A stretch of DNA of 64,000 nt from an uncultured Acidobacteriaceae bacterium. Its GTDB lineage: Bacteria > Acidobacteriota > Terriglobia > Terriglobales > Acidobacteriaceae. The stretch spans positions 1 through 64,000 of the forward strand of contig CAIWFH010000011.1 of NCBI GenBank assembly GCA_903911925.1. The letters are read 5' to 3'. Below the pieces are notes generated by a model. The model saw only the letters and a list, made by a program, of their open reading frames with translations. It had not been told where the DNA came from and searched no databases. The position numbers and the translations under genes were made by a program. Below are positions 34,643-43,238 of this stretch, piece by piece. Position 1 is the stretch's first letter. Each line of letters starts with the position of its first letter.

Positions 34643-34944
34643 TGGATTCCCTTCCCTTCCTTTGAGAAATCCGCCTCATGGAGGCACATCTCATCAGAGA
34701 CGATACCTTATTTCTTGAGGGTGAGAACGGAGTTTTGGCAAGTAGCGGCGACTGGGTGATTGCAAGGCTGGGAATTGGTGGACGAGCGCGGACGGGGACG
34801 TCCGCGCTACAGATGGCCGGGAGGCCGGCGCTACAACCAGGTCTGCGGGACGACCTTCCGGGAGGCCGGTGCTGCAGGTCCGACGACTAGGTCGGAATTC
34901 AGGCTTAAGTCGCGCACTGTGATGAACCATGCCACAAAATCTGC
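34643..34944. repeat. Gap with family C repeat, copy 1 (34787-34885)
   Basis: No gene is seen. From 34787: GAGCGCGGACGGGGACGTCC GCGCTAC, then three linked units of the type GGGAGGCCGGCGCTAC, GGGACGACC, GGGAGGCCGGTGCTGC. The first palindrome (GCGCGGAC...GTCCGCGC) recurs almost base for base at 39558. Confidence 0.65.
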
Positions 34945-35895
34945 TTAGTTGGTGGCGCACCCAGCGGCGTAGAGGACTCCGAGGGCGATGGTGTTGACCT
35001 TGGTTTGAGCGTCTTCAGCACGCGAGGGGATGAGAATGGGGACTTTGGCGCCGGCCACAACGTGACCGGATTCAAGGCCTGCGAGAAGGAAGATCGCCTT
35101 GCCCAGCAGGTTGCCCGCTTCGACGCTGGGTACGATGAGGCAATCGGCGTTTCCTGCCACATGGCTGCTGATTCCTTTGGCCTTGACCGCCGCGTGCAGC
35201 AAAGCGCCGTCAAGCGCAAGAGGACCAAAGACATCCGCCTCGCCGAACTCGCCGGCCAGGCCCATCTGGGTGAGCGCATGGGCGTCAACGGTGGAGGGCA
35301 TGGCATCCGTGACCACTTCAATGGCGCTCATGACGGCAATCCTGGGGCGGTGCATGCCCAGGCAGTGCATTACGTCGATGGCGTTCAGGATGATCTGCTT
35401 CTTCTGCTCGAGCGTGGGCGCAACGTTGAGGCCACCGTCCGAAAGGCCGACGAGCCTGGGCGAGGCCGTGTGCCGGGTTTCAAAGAAGGCGACGTCGCAG
35501 AGCAGGCGGCCGTTGCGGAGGCCGTGCTCTTTGTCGAGCACGGGGCGGAACAACTGGTCGGTGCGCAGATGACCCTTCATGAGGATATCGATGCTGCCCT
35601 CGCGCGCCATCGTGACTGCGTGGGCCGCGGCGCCTTCGTGAACGGAGACAAACTCCGCCTTTGCAGCCAGGTCGGAGAAGCCGAGCGACTCGGCCTTTTC
35701 GCGGATATTTTTCTCTTCGCCAATGAGTACCGGGAAAGCCATGCCGGTGCGAAAAGCATCGGCCATGGCGGCCAGGGCCACTTCATCGTCGGCCAGGACC
35801 ACGCCTACACGCTTGGGGCCCACTTCACATGCACGTTTCCGTAATTCCGCAAAAGTAAAAAGCTCGCCTGCTGCTGGCATCCTGGCCCGCTCCAT
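34945..35895 (-). CDS. Phosphate acetyl/butyryltransferase-family enzyme
   Basis: Transfers acyl groups between CoA and phosphate. 316 residues from ATG 35895 (another ATG at 35880 is possible). The fold markers are present: RVGVVLADDEVALAA, DILMKGHLRTDQL, RPRIAVMSAIEVVTDAMPSTVDA and the closing NLLGKAIFLLAGLESGHVVAGAKVPI. Length and wording are nearer phosphate butyryltransferase (Ptb) and short Pta enzymes than the long Pta. No kinase (ack/buk) is adjacent. The 3' neighbour is a repeat-bearing gap; the 5' neighbour is the hydrogenase protease on the same strand, 70 bases away, so one transcript is possible. Confidence 0.85.
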   Translation of the reverse strand: MERARMPAAGELFTFAELRKRACEVGPKRVGVVLADDEVALAAMADAFRTGMAFPVLIGEEKNIREKAESLGFSDLAAKAEFVSVHEGAAAHAVTMAREGSIDILMKGHLRTDQLFRPVLDKEHGLRNGRLLCDVAFFETRHTASPRLVGLSDGGLNVAPTLEQKKQIILNAIDVMHCLGMHRPRIAVMSAIEVVTDAMPSTVDAHALTQMGLAGEFGEADVFGPLALDGALLHAAVKAKGISSHVAGNADCLIVPSVEAGNLLGKAIFLLAGLESGHVVAGAKVPILIPSRAEDAQTKVNTIALGVLYAAGCATN

Positions 35896-35965
35896 TGTCG
35901 TTGAGGTCAACCAACAGCATACAACTCGAGGTCGGAGGCTGAATACCGGCAATTGACGCCGGGCC

Positions 35966-36406
35966 TCACCGCGACAATTCAGTGAAGATGGCTTCACGCA
36001 ATGCGGGCAGCACGCGCTTTACCGCGGGGGAGAGTTCGGTTCCCCATTCGATGAGCGCAGGCTCGATACCGAAGACCGTGACCTCGGGGTTGCGGCCGCT
36101 GCCGGCCATGTAGAGAACGCGGGAGAGATCGAAGCCGTGGAGCGAGGCCAACATCTCAGGGTGTTTGCATTGGTCGAAGGGCACACGGTAGATGCTGCCG
36201 GGCGCGCCGCCGCCCTCCATTGCGTCGATGAGCAGAATGCGATCAGCTTTTTCAATGTCGGGGAGCACGTCGAGGAAGGCCGTGCCTGCCTCAACGACCG
36301 AGACATTAGCGGGGAGTTCGCGCTCTGCGAGGGCGCGGGCGACGTGTACGCCAACGCCCTCATCGCAGAGCAGCAGATTGCCCATTCCGAGTATCAGGGT
36401 ATTCAT
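35966..36406 (-). CDS. Hydrogenase maturation endopeptidase (HyaD/HycI-type)
   Basis: A 146-residue nickel-sensing protease that removes the C-terminal peptide of the hydrogenase large subunit after metal insertion. LILGMGNLLLCDEGVGVHVA (residues ~3-22) carries the first metal-binding acid (Glu), LLIDAMEGGGAPGSIYR the second (Asp), and the HGFDLSR segment the His. Start is ATG 36406; the frame runs 13 codons further. It follows the large-subunit gene, on the same strand, with a 145-base gap holding a family A repeat. The large subunit does carry a cleavable-looking tail, so the pairing is consistent. Confidence 0.9.
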   Translation of the reverse strand: MNTLILGMGNLLLCDEGVGVHVARALAERELPANVSVVEAGTAFLDVLPDIEKADRILLIDAMEGGGAPGSIYRVPFDQCKHPEMLASLHGFDLSRVLYMAGSGRNPEVTVFGIEPALIEWGTELSPAVKRVLPALREAIFTELSR

Positions 36407-36458
36407 GGCTCGTGTCCTGTAGGAACCCCGTTCACTTCTGACCAACGGGTAGGTTGAG

Positions 36459-36515
36459 GTTCGGGGTGCCCCACCCTTTCGTCAGAGAGCCGACGAAAGG
36501 ATGGGGCACCCAGTC
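36459..36515. repeat. Family A repeat between hydrogenase genes
   Basis: GGGGTGCCCCACCCTTTCGTC then GACGAAAGGATGGGGCACCC: long near-perfect palindrome with the GGGTGCCCC/GGGGCACCC edges, lying between the large-subunit and protease genes. Confidence 0.75.
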
Positions 36516-36551
36516 TTTGTGGAACTCACGCCCGTCCATTTGCGAGCAGTC

Positions 36552-38027
36552 TTAGAACTCGGCCTGGGCGTTGAGGATGGTTACAGGTTTTCCATCGGGC
36601 CGCATAACGTGCACCGCGCAGGACATGCAGGGATCGAAAGAGTGGACGACGCGCAGCACCTCGACGGGCAGGGCGGCGTTTGAAACCGGGGTGCCAACGA
36701 GCGCCTGCTCAAGCGGGCCGCTGACGCCGCTGGTGTCTTTGGGCGATGCATTCCAGCAGGTGGGCGTAATCACCTGGTAGTTGCCGATGGAGGCCTTGCC
36801 GTTGGGCGCCAGCGTGGTGTTGGCAGCGGTGGTGAGCCAGTGGCCGAGCGCGCCGCGCGGAGCCTCGGTCAATCCCACGCCCGATTTGCCGAAGGGCGCG
36901 GTGACGGGCGTGTACTCCGAACCGCCCACGGTGAGCTGATCGAGCCAACCGAGCATGGCATCGGCGATCTTCTGCGTCTCAAGCGCACGGGCCATGTGGC
37001 GGTCCATGACAGAGACGCCGGTACGATAGTCGCCGTTGATCCACATGCGGGCCAGCGGGCCGGCTTCGCAGGCCTTGCTGCTGTAGCGGGGCGCCTTGAG
37101 CCATGAGTACGCGGTGGGCTTGGTCGCCGGATCGACGGTGACCGTAGTTCCCTTGGCCGGATTGAGGTTGTTGGTGGAGTTGTCGTACCAGGAGTTGGTG
37201 ACCATCTCAGTGATGTTGGCGGTGGAGAGGGTTTTTACCGTGGTGTTGTTGGTGCTGTAGACCACGCCGCGCTTGAGCAGGCGGCTGGGGTTGGCGGTGC
37301 TGTCAAGGTCGAAGACGCCGTAGGCGATCAGGTTGCCCGAGCCCTTGCCGATGGAGTGGTAATCGGAATAGGCGTTGGAGAGCACCTGCACGTCGGGGAC
37401 GTAGTTGTTGTTGATGAAGTTGATGAGCGTGTTCAGGTACCCGGTGAAGGAGCTGATCATGCTGGCGGTGGGCTTGGTGGTGAAGCCGCCGGCCTGGATG
37501 GCGGAGAGGCCCGGCATTCTGCCGGCGAGGATGGCGGCCATTTCATGCGCCTCGCGCCGCATAGTGACAGCGGTGGTGAAGTTGGTGACGATCTGCTGCA
37601 TGGTCGGGCTGCGCATCAGATCGATATTCCACGTCGGCGTCCACGGCGCCGAGGCGGGAGGGGTGATGTAGTCGAGTGCCGCCAGCAGGTAGAAATGCAG
37701 GATGTGCGACTGGATAAAATTTGCGCCGAGAACCAGGTTGCGCAGGATGCGCGCGTTGGTGGGGACGGTGATGCCCGCGGCAGCCTCGATAGCCAGCGAC
37801 GCCGCGGTGGCGTGCGAAACCGGGCAGACGCCGCAGATGCGCTGGGTGATGTAGGGAGCATCTTTGGTATCGCGCCCTACGAGGATTTTTTCAAAGCCGC
37901 GGAACTGGGTTCCGGTGCACTGCGCGGCGGTTACTTGCTGCTTGCCGCCGACGGTATCAATGGTGACCTGCACCTTCATGTGTCCTTCAATGCGGGTCAC
38001 GGGATCAACAATTGTAATTGTGGCCAT
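36552..38027 (-). CDS. [NiFe]-hydrogenase large subunit
   Basis: Catalytic subunit carrying the NiFe(CN)2CO site. 491 residues from ATG 38027, which has GGAG seven bases upstream (a TTG at 38033 is the alternative). The L1 motif QRICGVCPVSHATAAS gives C65 and C68; the RIEGH motif gives E14; the L2 motif FDPCMSCAVHVM gives C467 and C470 with H473 as the cleavage site. An 18-residue tail (VMRPDGKPVTILNAQAEF) follows H473 and is what the protease removes. These patterns fit group 1 membrane- or periplasm-facing uptake enzymes. Next to the small subunit and protease only: no hypABCDEF in the window. Confidence 0.95.
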   Translation of the reverse strand: MATITIVDPVTRIEGHMKVQVTIDTVGGKQQVTAAQCTGTQFRGFEKILVGRDTKDAPYITQRICGVCPVSHATAASLAIEAAAGITVPTNARILRNLVLGANFIQSHILHFYLLAALDYITPPASAPWTPTWNIDLMRSPTMQQIVTNFTTAVTMRREAHEMAAILAGRMPGLSAIQAGGFTTKPTASMISSFTGYLNTLINFINNNYVPDVQVLSNAYSDYHSIGKGSGNLIAYGVFDLDSTANPSRLLKRGVVYSTNNTTVKTLSTANITEMVTNSWYDNSTNNLNPAKGTTVTVDPATKPTAYSWLKAPRYSSKACEAGPLARMWINGDYRTGVSVMDRHMARALETQKIADAMLGWLDQLTVGGSEYTPVTAPFGKSGVGLTEAPRGALGHWLTTAANTTLAPNGKASIGNYQVITPTCWNASPKDTSGVSGPLEQALVGTPVSNAALPVEVLRVVHSFDPCMSCAVHVMRPDGKPVTILNAQAEF

Positions 38028-38114
38028 TTTCAATCTCCATACTTCTCAAAATGAACAGTTGGGGCGGGCTCAGGAGAGCGAACCGCCTCGCCCGGGCCGG
38101 GGGGATTCGAACGA

Positions 38115-39104
38115 TTAGTCAGGCCTTCCGCTGGTGTGGCAAGTCATGCAGGTGGGGTTGATGCCAATCTTTTTGTGCCCGGGCATGGTTGCTCCATTGG
38201 TGCTGAACAAGGGCGCGTACTTGTCTGGGAAGCCGGCTTCAGTGCAACCCTGGCAGAGGGAGTCGGCGCCGTTTCCTTCGCCTGAGACGGTTCCGACGCA
38301 CCAGTTGACTTCGTTGTTCCACAGTCGTGTGGGGCAGTCGGCGTGCGTCTGGCGGCCCTTGCAGCCGAGGTTTCCATTGCACAGGCCAGTGGAGGACAGA
38401 GATGTGGCCCAATCGCTGTTTCTGCGCGAGCACTGGCTATGAACGGTTTGGCCGTAGAGCGTAGTTGGACGGCGGGAACTGTCGAGCGCCGGAGTTACGC
38501 CGGAGAGAAGTTGGGCGATGGTCCAGACGATCCAGTCAGGGTGCGGCGGGCAACCTGGGATGTTGATGGTGGGCACGCCTGTTGCAACACTGAGACTCTG
38601 GATCTGGGTGGGGTTGGGGGCGGCGGCGCCCATTCCGCCGAAGGACGCGCAGGTTCCAATGGAGATGACCGCGGCGGCCGTGGGAGCGAGCGCCTTGACG
38701 GCTGCAAGCGCCGTCACATCGACGCCGTTCTGGGTATAGATGGTGCAGGTTTTGCCGTTGTAGATGGTGGGAATGCCGCCCTCGACAGCAAGAATGAACT
38801 TGCCTGCGGATGCGGTCTGGAGTGCCTGCACGGCAAGATCGCCGGCGGCGCCCATGAGCGTGGGGTGGTAGACGAGATCGATGGTGTGAATCAGCAAATC
38901 GGCCAGGTCCACCGGAGCGGTGGAAGAGATGCGGTTGGCAAGCGAAACCGTGCAACCGGTGCACGAAGCGCCCTTGATCCAGATGACGGGAGGTCCGCTG
39001 GAGGCGGCCAATGCCTTTTCCAGGGGACCGAGCGTGCTGGCTAGCCCCAGGGCGGCGGCGGACCCGACACAGTAGTTGAAGAATTCACGACGCGTGACTT
39101 TCAT
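38115..39104 (-). CDS. [NiFe]-hydrogenase small subunit with C-terminal CxxCH
   Basis: Electron-transfer subunit, 329 residues. A Tat signal (TRREFFNYC then a hydrophobic run to AAS) sends the heterodimer to the periplasm. Cluster ligands are in place: proximal CTGCTVSL plus GTCASFGG and GCPPHPDW; medial/distal VHSQC, LCNGNLGCKGRQTHADCP, NEVNWCV and CQGCTEAGFPD. Unusually the protein ends with NPTCMTCHTSGRPD: C319-x-x-C322-H323, a c-type haem-binding motif, in place of the membrane helix that ends many group 1 small subunits. Start is ATG 39104 (GAGG five bases upstream); a GTG at 39110 is also open. The large subunit follows 87 bases later. Confidence 0.93.
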   Translation of the reverse strand: MKVTRREFFNYCVGSAAALGLASTLGPLEKALAASSGPPVIWIKGASCTGCTVSLANRISSTAPVDLADLLIHTIDLVYHPTLMGAAGDLAVQALQTASAGKFILAVEGGIPTIYNGKTCTIYTQNGVDVTALAAVKALAPTAAAVISIGTCASFGGMGAAAPNPTQIQSLSVATGVPTINIPGCPPHPDWIVWTIAQLLSGVTPALDSSRRPTTLYGQTVHSQCSRRNSDWATSLSSTGLCNGNLGCKGRQTHADCPTRLWNNEVNWCVGTVSGEGNGADSLCQGCTEAGFPDKYAPLFSTNGATMPGHKKIGINPTCMTCHTSGRPD

Positions 39105-39557
39105 ATGCACCTCGAAAGAAATCGAAAAATTGATGATTAAAGACGCAGGAATCGCTTGTGTCCTATGGGCACGAAGACACTTCCAGATTCGACAAATCCA
39201 AGGCGTTGAAAGTGGGCGCAGGAATCCTGAACCCGAGAGATGGGCGGCACTTGACGTTCTATGTTGCAGCCACGTTTTTCTGTAATGTGAAGGTAGTATG
39301 CCGACTAGTTTTCTAAGTGATCGTGATCTGCATCACCCCCGGCATGGGTTTTGGCTCTGTTGCAGTACCTCGGTAATCTGCAGGCACGAATCGGTGCGAG
39401 AGTCTTTGCGGAGGCTTCGAGGCGTGGCCCTCACGACAACCAGAAATTCAAGGTTTAGTGAAGCGCTCGATGGCGGCGACGGGGACCTGTCGTTGAAGAC
39501 CCGGGCGGGGAACTTGCGTAAACAATTGGGATTGCGAGAGGGTTATTGAGAAATCGA

Positions 39558-39618
39558 GCTTGGTCGAGCGCGGACGGGGACGTCCGCGCTACTGCCGGCC
39601 GAGAGGCCAGCGCTACAA
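39558..39618. repeat. Family C repeat, copy 2
   Basis: GAGCGCGGACGGGGACGTCC GCGCTACTGCC then GGCCGAGAGGCCAGCGCTACA: same first palindrome as 34787 and the same '...GAGGCC.GCGCTAC' follow-on. Confidence 0.65.
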
Positions 39619-39727
39619 GGGGGTTGCGGCGCTGCGTTGCAGTTGCGGGCTGCGGATTTCAGCGACTTGTGAGAGATGCGGGCTCGATGAACAGGAGGAG
39701 AAGGCTCGAATTGCGGCATAACGCAGA

Positions 39728-39751
39728 ACGGCCACCCCGAGGGGTGGCCGT
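39728..39751. terminator. Hairpin after rpsA
   Basis: ACGGCCACCCC and GGGGTGGCCGT form an almost uninterrupted stem 27 bases past the rpsA stop (minus strand). No long T-tract. Confidence 0.65.
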
Positions 39752-39777
39752 TGCTGGCTTTGATTGAAGAAAGCTGC

Positions 39778-41844
39778 TTAGTTTTCTTTCTTCCAGTTGA
39801 TGAGGTCGCCGAGTGTCGTTGTGGAACTCGAGACGGGCGCCTTGTGGCTGTCCTTCTTGTAGCTCTCTACCTGGGCGCGGCTGGCTTCGTGGCCGATGGC
39901 GCGCAGGCTGAGGCCCACCTTTTTCTCTTCGACGTTGATCTTGATGATCTTGAAGTCGTGCTCAAGACCTGTTTCAAGCTTGGACTCGCCGCCCGCGTCG
40001 TCGCCGGCCTCGGAGATGTGGCAAAGACCTTCCACGCCCTCCGCGATCTCGACAAATGCGCCGAACTGCGCGGTGCGAAGCACCTTGCCGTGGACGATGT
40101 CGCCCACGCGATGCGTGGCAAAGAAGCTCTCCCACACGTCGGGCTGAAGCTGCTTGATGCCCAGGGAGAGGCGGCGGTTCTGCGGCTCGACGCCGAGAAC
40201 AACTGCCTTTACCTTTTCGCCCTTCTTCACAACTTCAGAAGGATGCTTGACGCGCTTGGTCCAGGACAGGTTCGACACGTGCACCAGACCGTCTATTCCG
40301 TCTTCGATTTCAATGAAGGCGCCAAAGTCGGTAAGGTTGCGCACGCGGCCCTCGACAACGGTTCCAGCGGGATAACGCTCGGTGAGGTTCTCCCAGGGAT
40401 TGTCGAGCAACTGCTTCATGCCAAGAGAAATGCGGCGATCGGAGGGATTGACGCTCAGAACAACTGTCTCAACTTCGTCACCCGGCTTGACCAGCTTGGA
40501 GGGGTGCTTGAGGCGCTTGGACCAGGTCATCTCAGAGAGGTGAACCAGGCCTTCAATGCCCTGCTCGAGCTCTACGAACGCGCCGTAGTCAGTGACCGAA
40601 AGAACGCGGCCCTTGACGTGCGCGCCGACAGGATAGCGCTCGGTTGCGTCGAGCCACGGATCGGGCGTCAACTGCTTGAAGCCCAACGAGACGCGCTGCT
40701 TATCCTTGTCGAACTTGAGAACCTTAACCTGAATCTCATCGCCGACGTTGACCAGGTCGCGGGGATGCGTGAGGCGTCCCCAGCTCATGTCGGTAATGTG
40801 CAGCAGGCCGTCGATGCCGCCGAGGTCAACAAACGCACCGTAGTCGGTGAGGTTCTTCACCGTTCCAGTAAGGATGGCGTCCTCGCCCAACTGCTCGAGA
40901 GTGGTGGAACGCTTGGCGTTCTGCTCTTCCTCGAGGATTTCCTTGCGGCTGACGACGACATTGCCGCGCTTTTTGTTGAGCTTGATGACGCGGACTTCAA
41001 TCTGCTGGCCGAGATAGCCGTCCAGGTTGCGGACGGGGCGAATCTCCAACTGCGAACCGGGCAGGAATGCCTTGAGGCCGATATCGACCGTGAGGCCGCC
41101 CTTGACGCGGCTGATGACAGTGCCCATGACGGGAGTCTTGTCGTTGGCAGCCTTCTCGATCACGTCCCACACGCGCAGGCGCTGTGCCCGCTCGTAGCTG
41201 ACCAGGTAGCCGCCTTCCGGCTCCTCGCGCTCGATGACCACTTCAATCACTTCGCCGGGCTGGAATTTAACCGCGCCGGTGTGATCGAGGACCTGTTCGA
41301 GCGGCACGAGGCCCTCGGACTTCAGGCCCACATCAATCACCAGGTGCTTCTCAGTCTGCTTGATCACCGTTCCGGAGACGACCTTGTCGCCATAGGCTTC
41401 AACGGCGGCGGCCTCAGCGGCCTGCTCCCGTTCAAAAGCCTCAAGTGCGGCGGAGAAGTCGTCCATGGATTCGAGTCCGTGCTCGTGGTGAGCAGCGGCG
41501 GCCTTTGGTGCGGCCGGTGTTTCGGCAACGGGGGCAGGTTCAGAAGCGGGGGCGGGCTCAATAGCAGCGGCGGGTTGCGCGGGAACTTCCGTTGCAACCG
41601 CTTCAGCGGGCGCGGCTTCGACTGTTGCTTCCACTGGAGGAACAATCTCGGCTACGGCCTCAGCTACAGGCTCGGTTGGGGCATCGGCGTCCAGCGCGTT
41701 GGTCACGGCTACTTCGGCGGTCTCGGTGTTGGACGTGGATTCGGGCGACGGCTGTTCAAGCTCCGTCGCAGGTTCGAGGGTTGGGACTTCCATTTCGGTG
41801 TTCAGGGTTGTACTCTCGGTTTCGGGATTGAGGACGTTTGCCAT
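39778..41844 (-). CDS. rpsA: 30S ribosomal protein S1 with long acidic N-terminus
   Basis: 688 residues. Six S1 RNA-binding repeats run from about residue 155 to 640, each closing with 'S.G.KQL'-like wording in the later ones (for example [24 protein letters not shown]). S1 delivers mRNA to the 30S subunit. The first ~150 residues are Ala/Pro/Glu/Thr-rich and probably disordered, then [23 protein letters not shown] leads into repeat 1. Such a leader is longer than in E. coli S1 (557 aa). A sigma-70-like promoter lies about 280 bases upstream, so the mRNA has a long 5' leader, where S1 often self-regulates. Confidence 0.95.
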   Translation of the reverse strand: MANVLNPETESTTLNTEMEVPTLEPATELEQPSPESTSNTETAEVAVTNALDADAPTEPVAEAVAEIVPPVEATVEAAPAEAVATEVPAQPAAAIEPAPASEPAPVAETPAAPKAAAAHHEHGLESMDDFSAALEAFEREQAAEAAAVEAYGDKVVSGTVIKQTEKHLVIDVGLKSEGLVPLEQVLDHTGAVKFQPGEVIEVVIEREEPEGGYLVSYERAQRLRVWDVIEKAANDKTPVMGTVISRVKGGLTVDIGLKAFLPGSQLEIRPVRNLDGYLGQQIEVRVIKLNKKRGNVVVSRKEILEEEQNAKRSTTLEQLGEDAILTGTVKNLTDYGAFVDLGGIDGLLHITDMSWGRLTHPRDLVNVGDEIQVKVLKFDKDKQRVSLGFKQLTPDPWLDATERYPVGAHVKGRVLSVTDYGAFVELEQGIEGLVHLSEMTWSKRLKHPSKLVKPGDEVETVVLSVNPSDRRISLGMKQLLDNPWENLTERYPAGTVVEGRVRNLTDFGAFIEIEDGIDGLVHVSNLSWTKRVKHPSEVVKKGEKVKAVVLGVEPQNRRLSLGIKQLQPDVWESFFATHRVGDIVHGKVLRTAQFGAFVEIAEGVEGLCHISEAGDDAGGESKLETGLEHDFKIIKINVEEKKVGLSLRAIGHEASRAQVESYKKDSHKAPVSSSTTTLGDLINWKKEN

Positions 41845-42121
41845 CGCTGCGAGCTCCGGGATTCCTTGCTCCCGCGACGTTTAGTGCCTGCCGCTGGGGG
41901 GGTAGCTATCGGGCCGCGATTGCCGCGGCGAGAAACGCCATAAGACCAAATCCCTTCTGCCAACAATTGTCCGCGGGGGTTTTCACGAGGGACAGTTCTC
42001 TCAGCCCATAAGGCTGGCTTGAAGAGAATCAGGTCTCCTTGGGAAACACCCGGCAGGCAACGGCATGCTGGAGGGCGGCCGCAACTCACTGCTGGAATCC
42101 GCGCAGGAAGCTACGCTCATG
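41845..42121 (-). promoter_or_regulatory. Long 5' leader of rpsA
   Basis: About 270 bases between the predicted start of transcription and the rpsA ATG, without a coding frame. It could host translational autocontrol of S1 as in other bacteria; no specific structure was proven. Confidence 0.45.
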
Positions 42122-42151
42122 AGTGTAGCAACCGCTGGTTTGCCCCGTCAA
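42122..42151 (-). promoter_or_regulatory. Sigma-70-like promoter of rpsA
   Basis: On the minus strand TTGACG (42146-42151), an 18-base spacer, then TACACT (42122-42127). Near-consensus boxes upstream of a highly expressed gene. Confidence 0.65.
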
Positions 42152-42343
42152 TGCAACAGATTGGCTGCGATAGCGCGGTGTGCCGCGCAGTCATCGGAGA
42201 TTCACACGGGGTGGCTGGATTGAATGGACTTACGGCCAAATGCGCATGAATCGAGTGATTTGGGCTTCGAGCTACGAAAAAAATAATTCAAAAGGTGTTC
42301 ACCGGCGGCGGCCTTCTATACTGAACCGAACGGTACTCCCTGC

Positions 42344-42916
42344 ATGGATCTACTCTGGACTCCCTGGCGCTACAACTACGTCACCACGGCTGACGGAAAG
42401 CCGCGCGCCGGCGTTCCGGCGGGTTTGGATGCGTGGCCCGGCGACCTGGGCTGCGTTTTCTGTAACCTGATTGGCGCAATCGATTATGCAATTGACAACG
42501 GAATGAGCCGCGACGAGGCCGAAGCCGCCGGCGGGCTGATTTTGCGCGGGCGGAGTTGCTTTGTGTGCCTGAACGCCTTCCCTTACACCTCAGGCCACAT
42601 GATGGCGATGCCCTACGCGCACCTTGACCGGCTGGCTGCGCTGCCAACCGAAACCGCGCATGAGTTGATGGATCTGGCGCAACTCACGGAGCGCGCGCTG
42701 GAGCAGCTTTACCACCCGCACGGGCTCAACTTCGGGATGAACCTGGGCCAGGCAGCGGGCGCCGGAGTAGCCGGGCATTTGCATCTGCACGCACTGCCGC
42801 GGTGGGTGGGCGATACCAGCTTTATTACTACCGTGGCCGAGACGCGGGTGTTGCCGGAGGACCTGGCAACCACGTGGAAGCGGATGCGCGAGGCGTTTGC
42901 GGAACTGGGCGAGTAG
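42344..42916 (+). CDS. HIT-family nucleotide hydrolase/phosphorylase
   Basis: A 190-residue histidine-triad protein. MDLLWTPWRYNYV is the opening of the bacterial Ap4A-phosphorylase-like HIT subgroup; CVFC supplies two zinc-like cysteines; the HIT motif is GHLHLHALPRW, with the middle catalytic His. NFGMNLGQAAGAGVAG precedes it, as in this subgroup. It probably splits dinucleoside polyphosphates or related AMP conjugates. It is expressed divergently from rpsA; its stop is 322 bases before cysK. Confidence 0.92.
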   Translation: MDLLWTPWRYNYVTTADGKPRAGVPAGLDAWPGDLGCVFCNLIGAIDYAIDNGMSRDEAEAAGGLILRGRSCFVCLNAFPYTSGHMMAMPYAHLDRLAALPTETAHELMDLAQLTERALEQLYHPHGLNFGMNLGQAAGAGVAGHLHLHALPRWVGDTSFITTVAETRVLPEDLATTWKRMREAFAELGE

Positions 42917-43238
42917 CGGGTCAGCAGGCCAGCGAGCCGGCGAGTCAGCCGATGAGCCAGCGAATATTTGGTTCTGCGGCGAGAAACGATAGATCAGATC
43001 TTTTTTGCGCCAGCGCAAGCTGTATGCGGTTTCGCTTGCAACAACTTGCACTTTGGGTCTACGCTGTATCCATGCCTCGATGTCGCTAACACCGTCCTGG
43101 TGCCAGCCGCGATGCAGACGTGCGCTTGAGTTCGCGCGCTCTCTTCCCCGCCTGACAGCGCGGTCGTTTCCCCACCAACAATAAAACCGTGCATTGAAAC
43201 CCCCTGGGAGAGCATCCCGGAAAGAGGAGAATATCCAA
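42917..43238. other. Gap before cysK
   Basis: No gene. The first ~50 bases are a degenerate run built of CAGCGAGCCGGCGAGTCAGC-like units (AGC/GAG/CAG). The ribosome site of cysK (AAAGAGGAG, 43221-43229) ends the gap. No riboswitch or promoter is clear. Confidence 0.5.

Larger units (their letters stand above)
39105..39777. other. Gap upstream of the hydrogenase genes
   Basis: 673 bases with no gene. It should hold the hydrogenase promoter (near 39110-39290) and, at 39558-39618, a family C repeat. No promoter is clear enough to name. Confidence 0.5.

Noticed and set aside
38097..38112. tRNA-like T-loop (GTTCGAATCC on the minus strand)
   Set aside because: No complementary stem flanks it and no D or anticodon arm follows; it is the end of the hydrogenase small-subunit gene and the gap beyond.
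39751..41943. 730-codon open frame on the plus strand
   Set aside because: It is the antisense shadow of rpsA, whose six S1 repeats are unmistakable.
42989..43004. AGATCAGATCTTTTTT as a terminator for the HIT gene
   Set aside because: The stem would need a one-base loop, which cannot form a stable hairpin.
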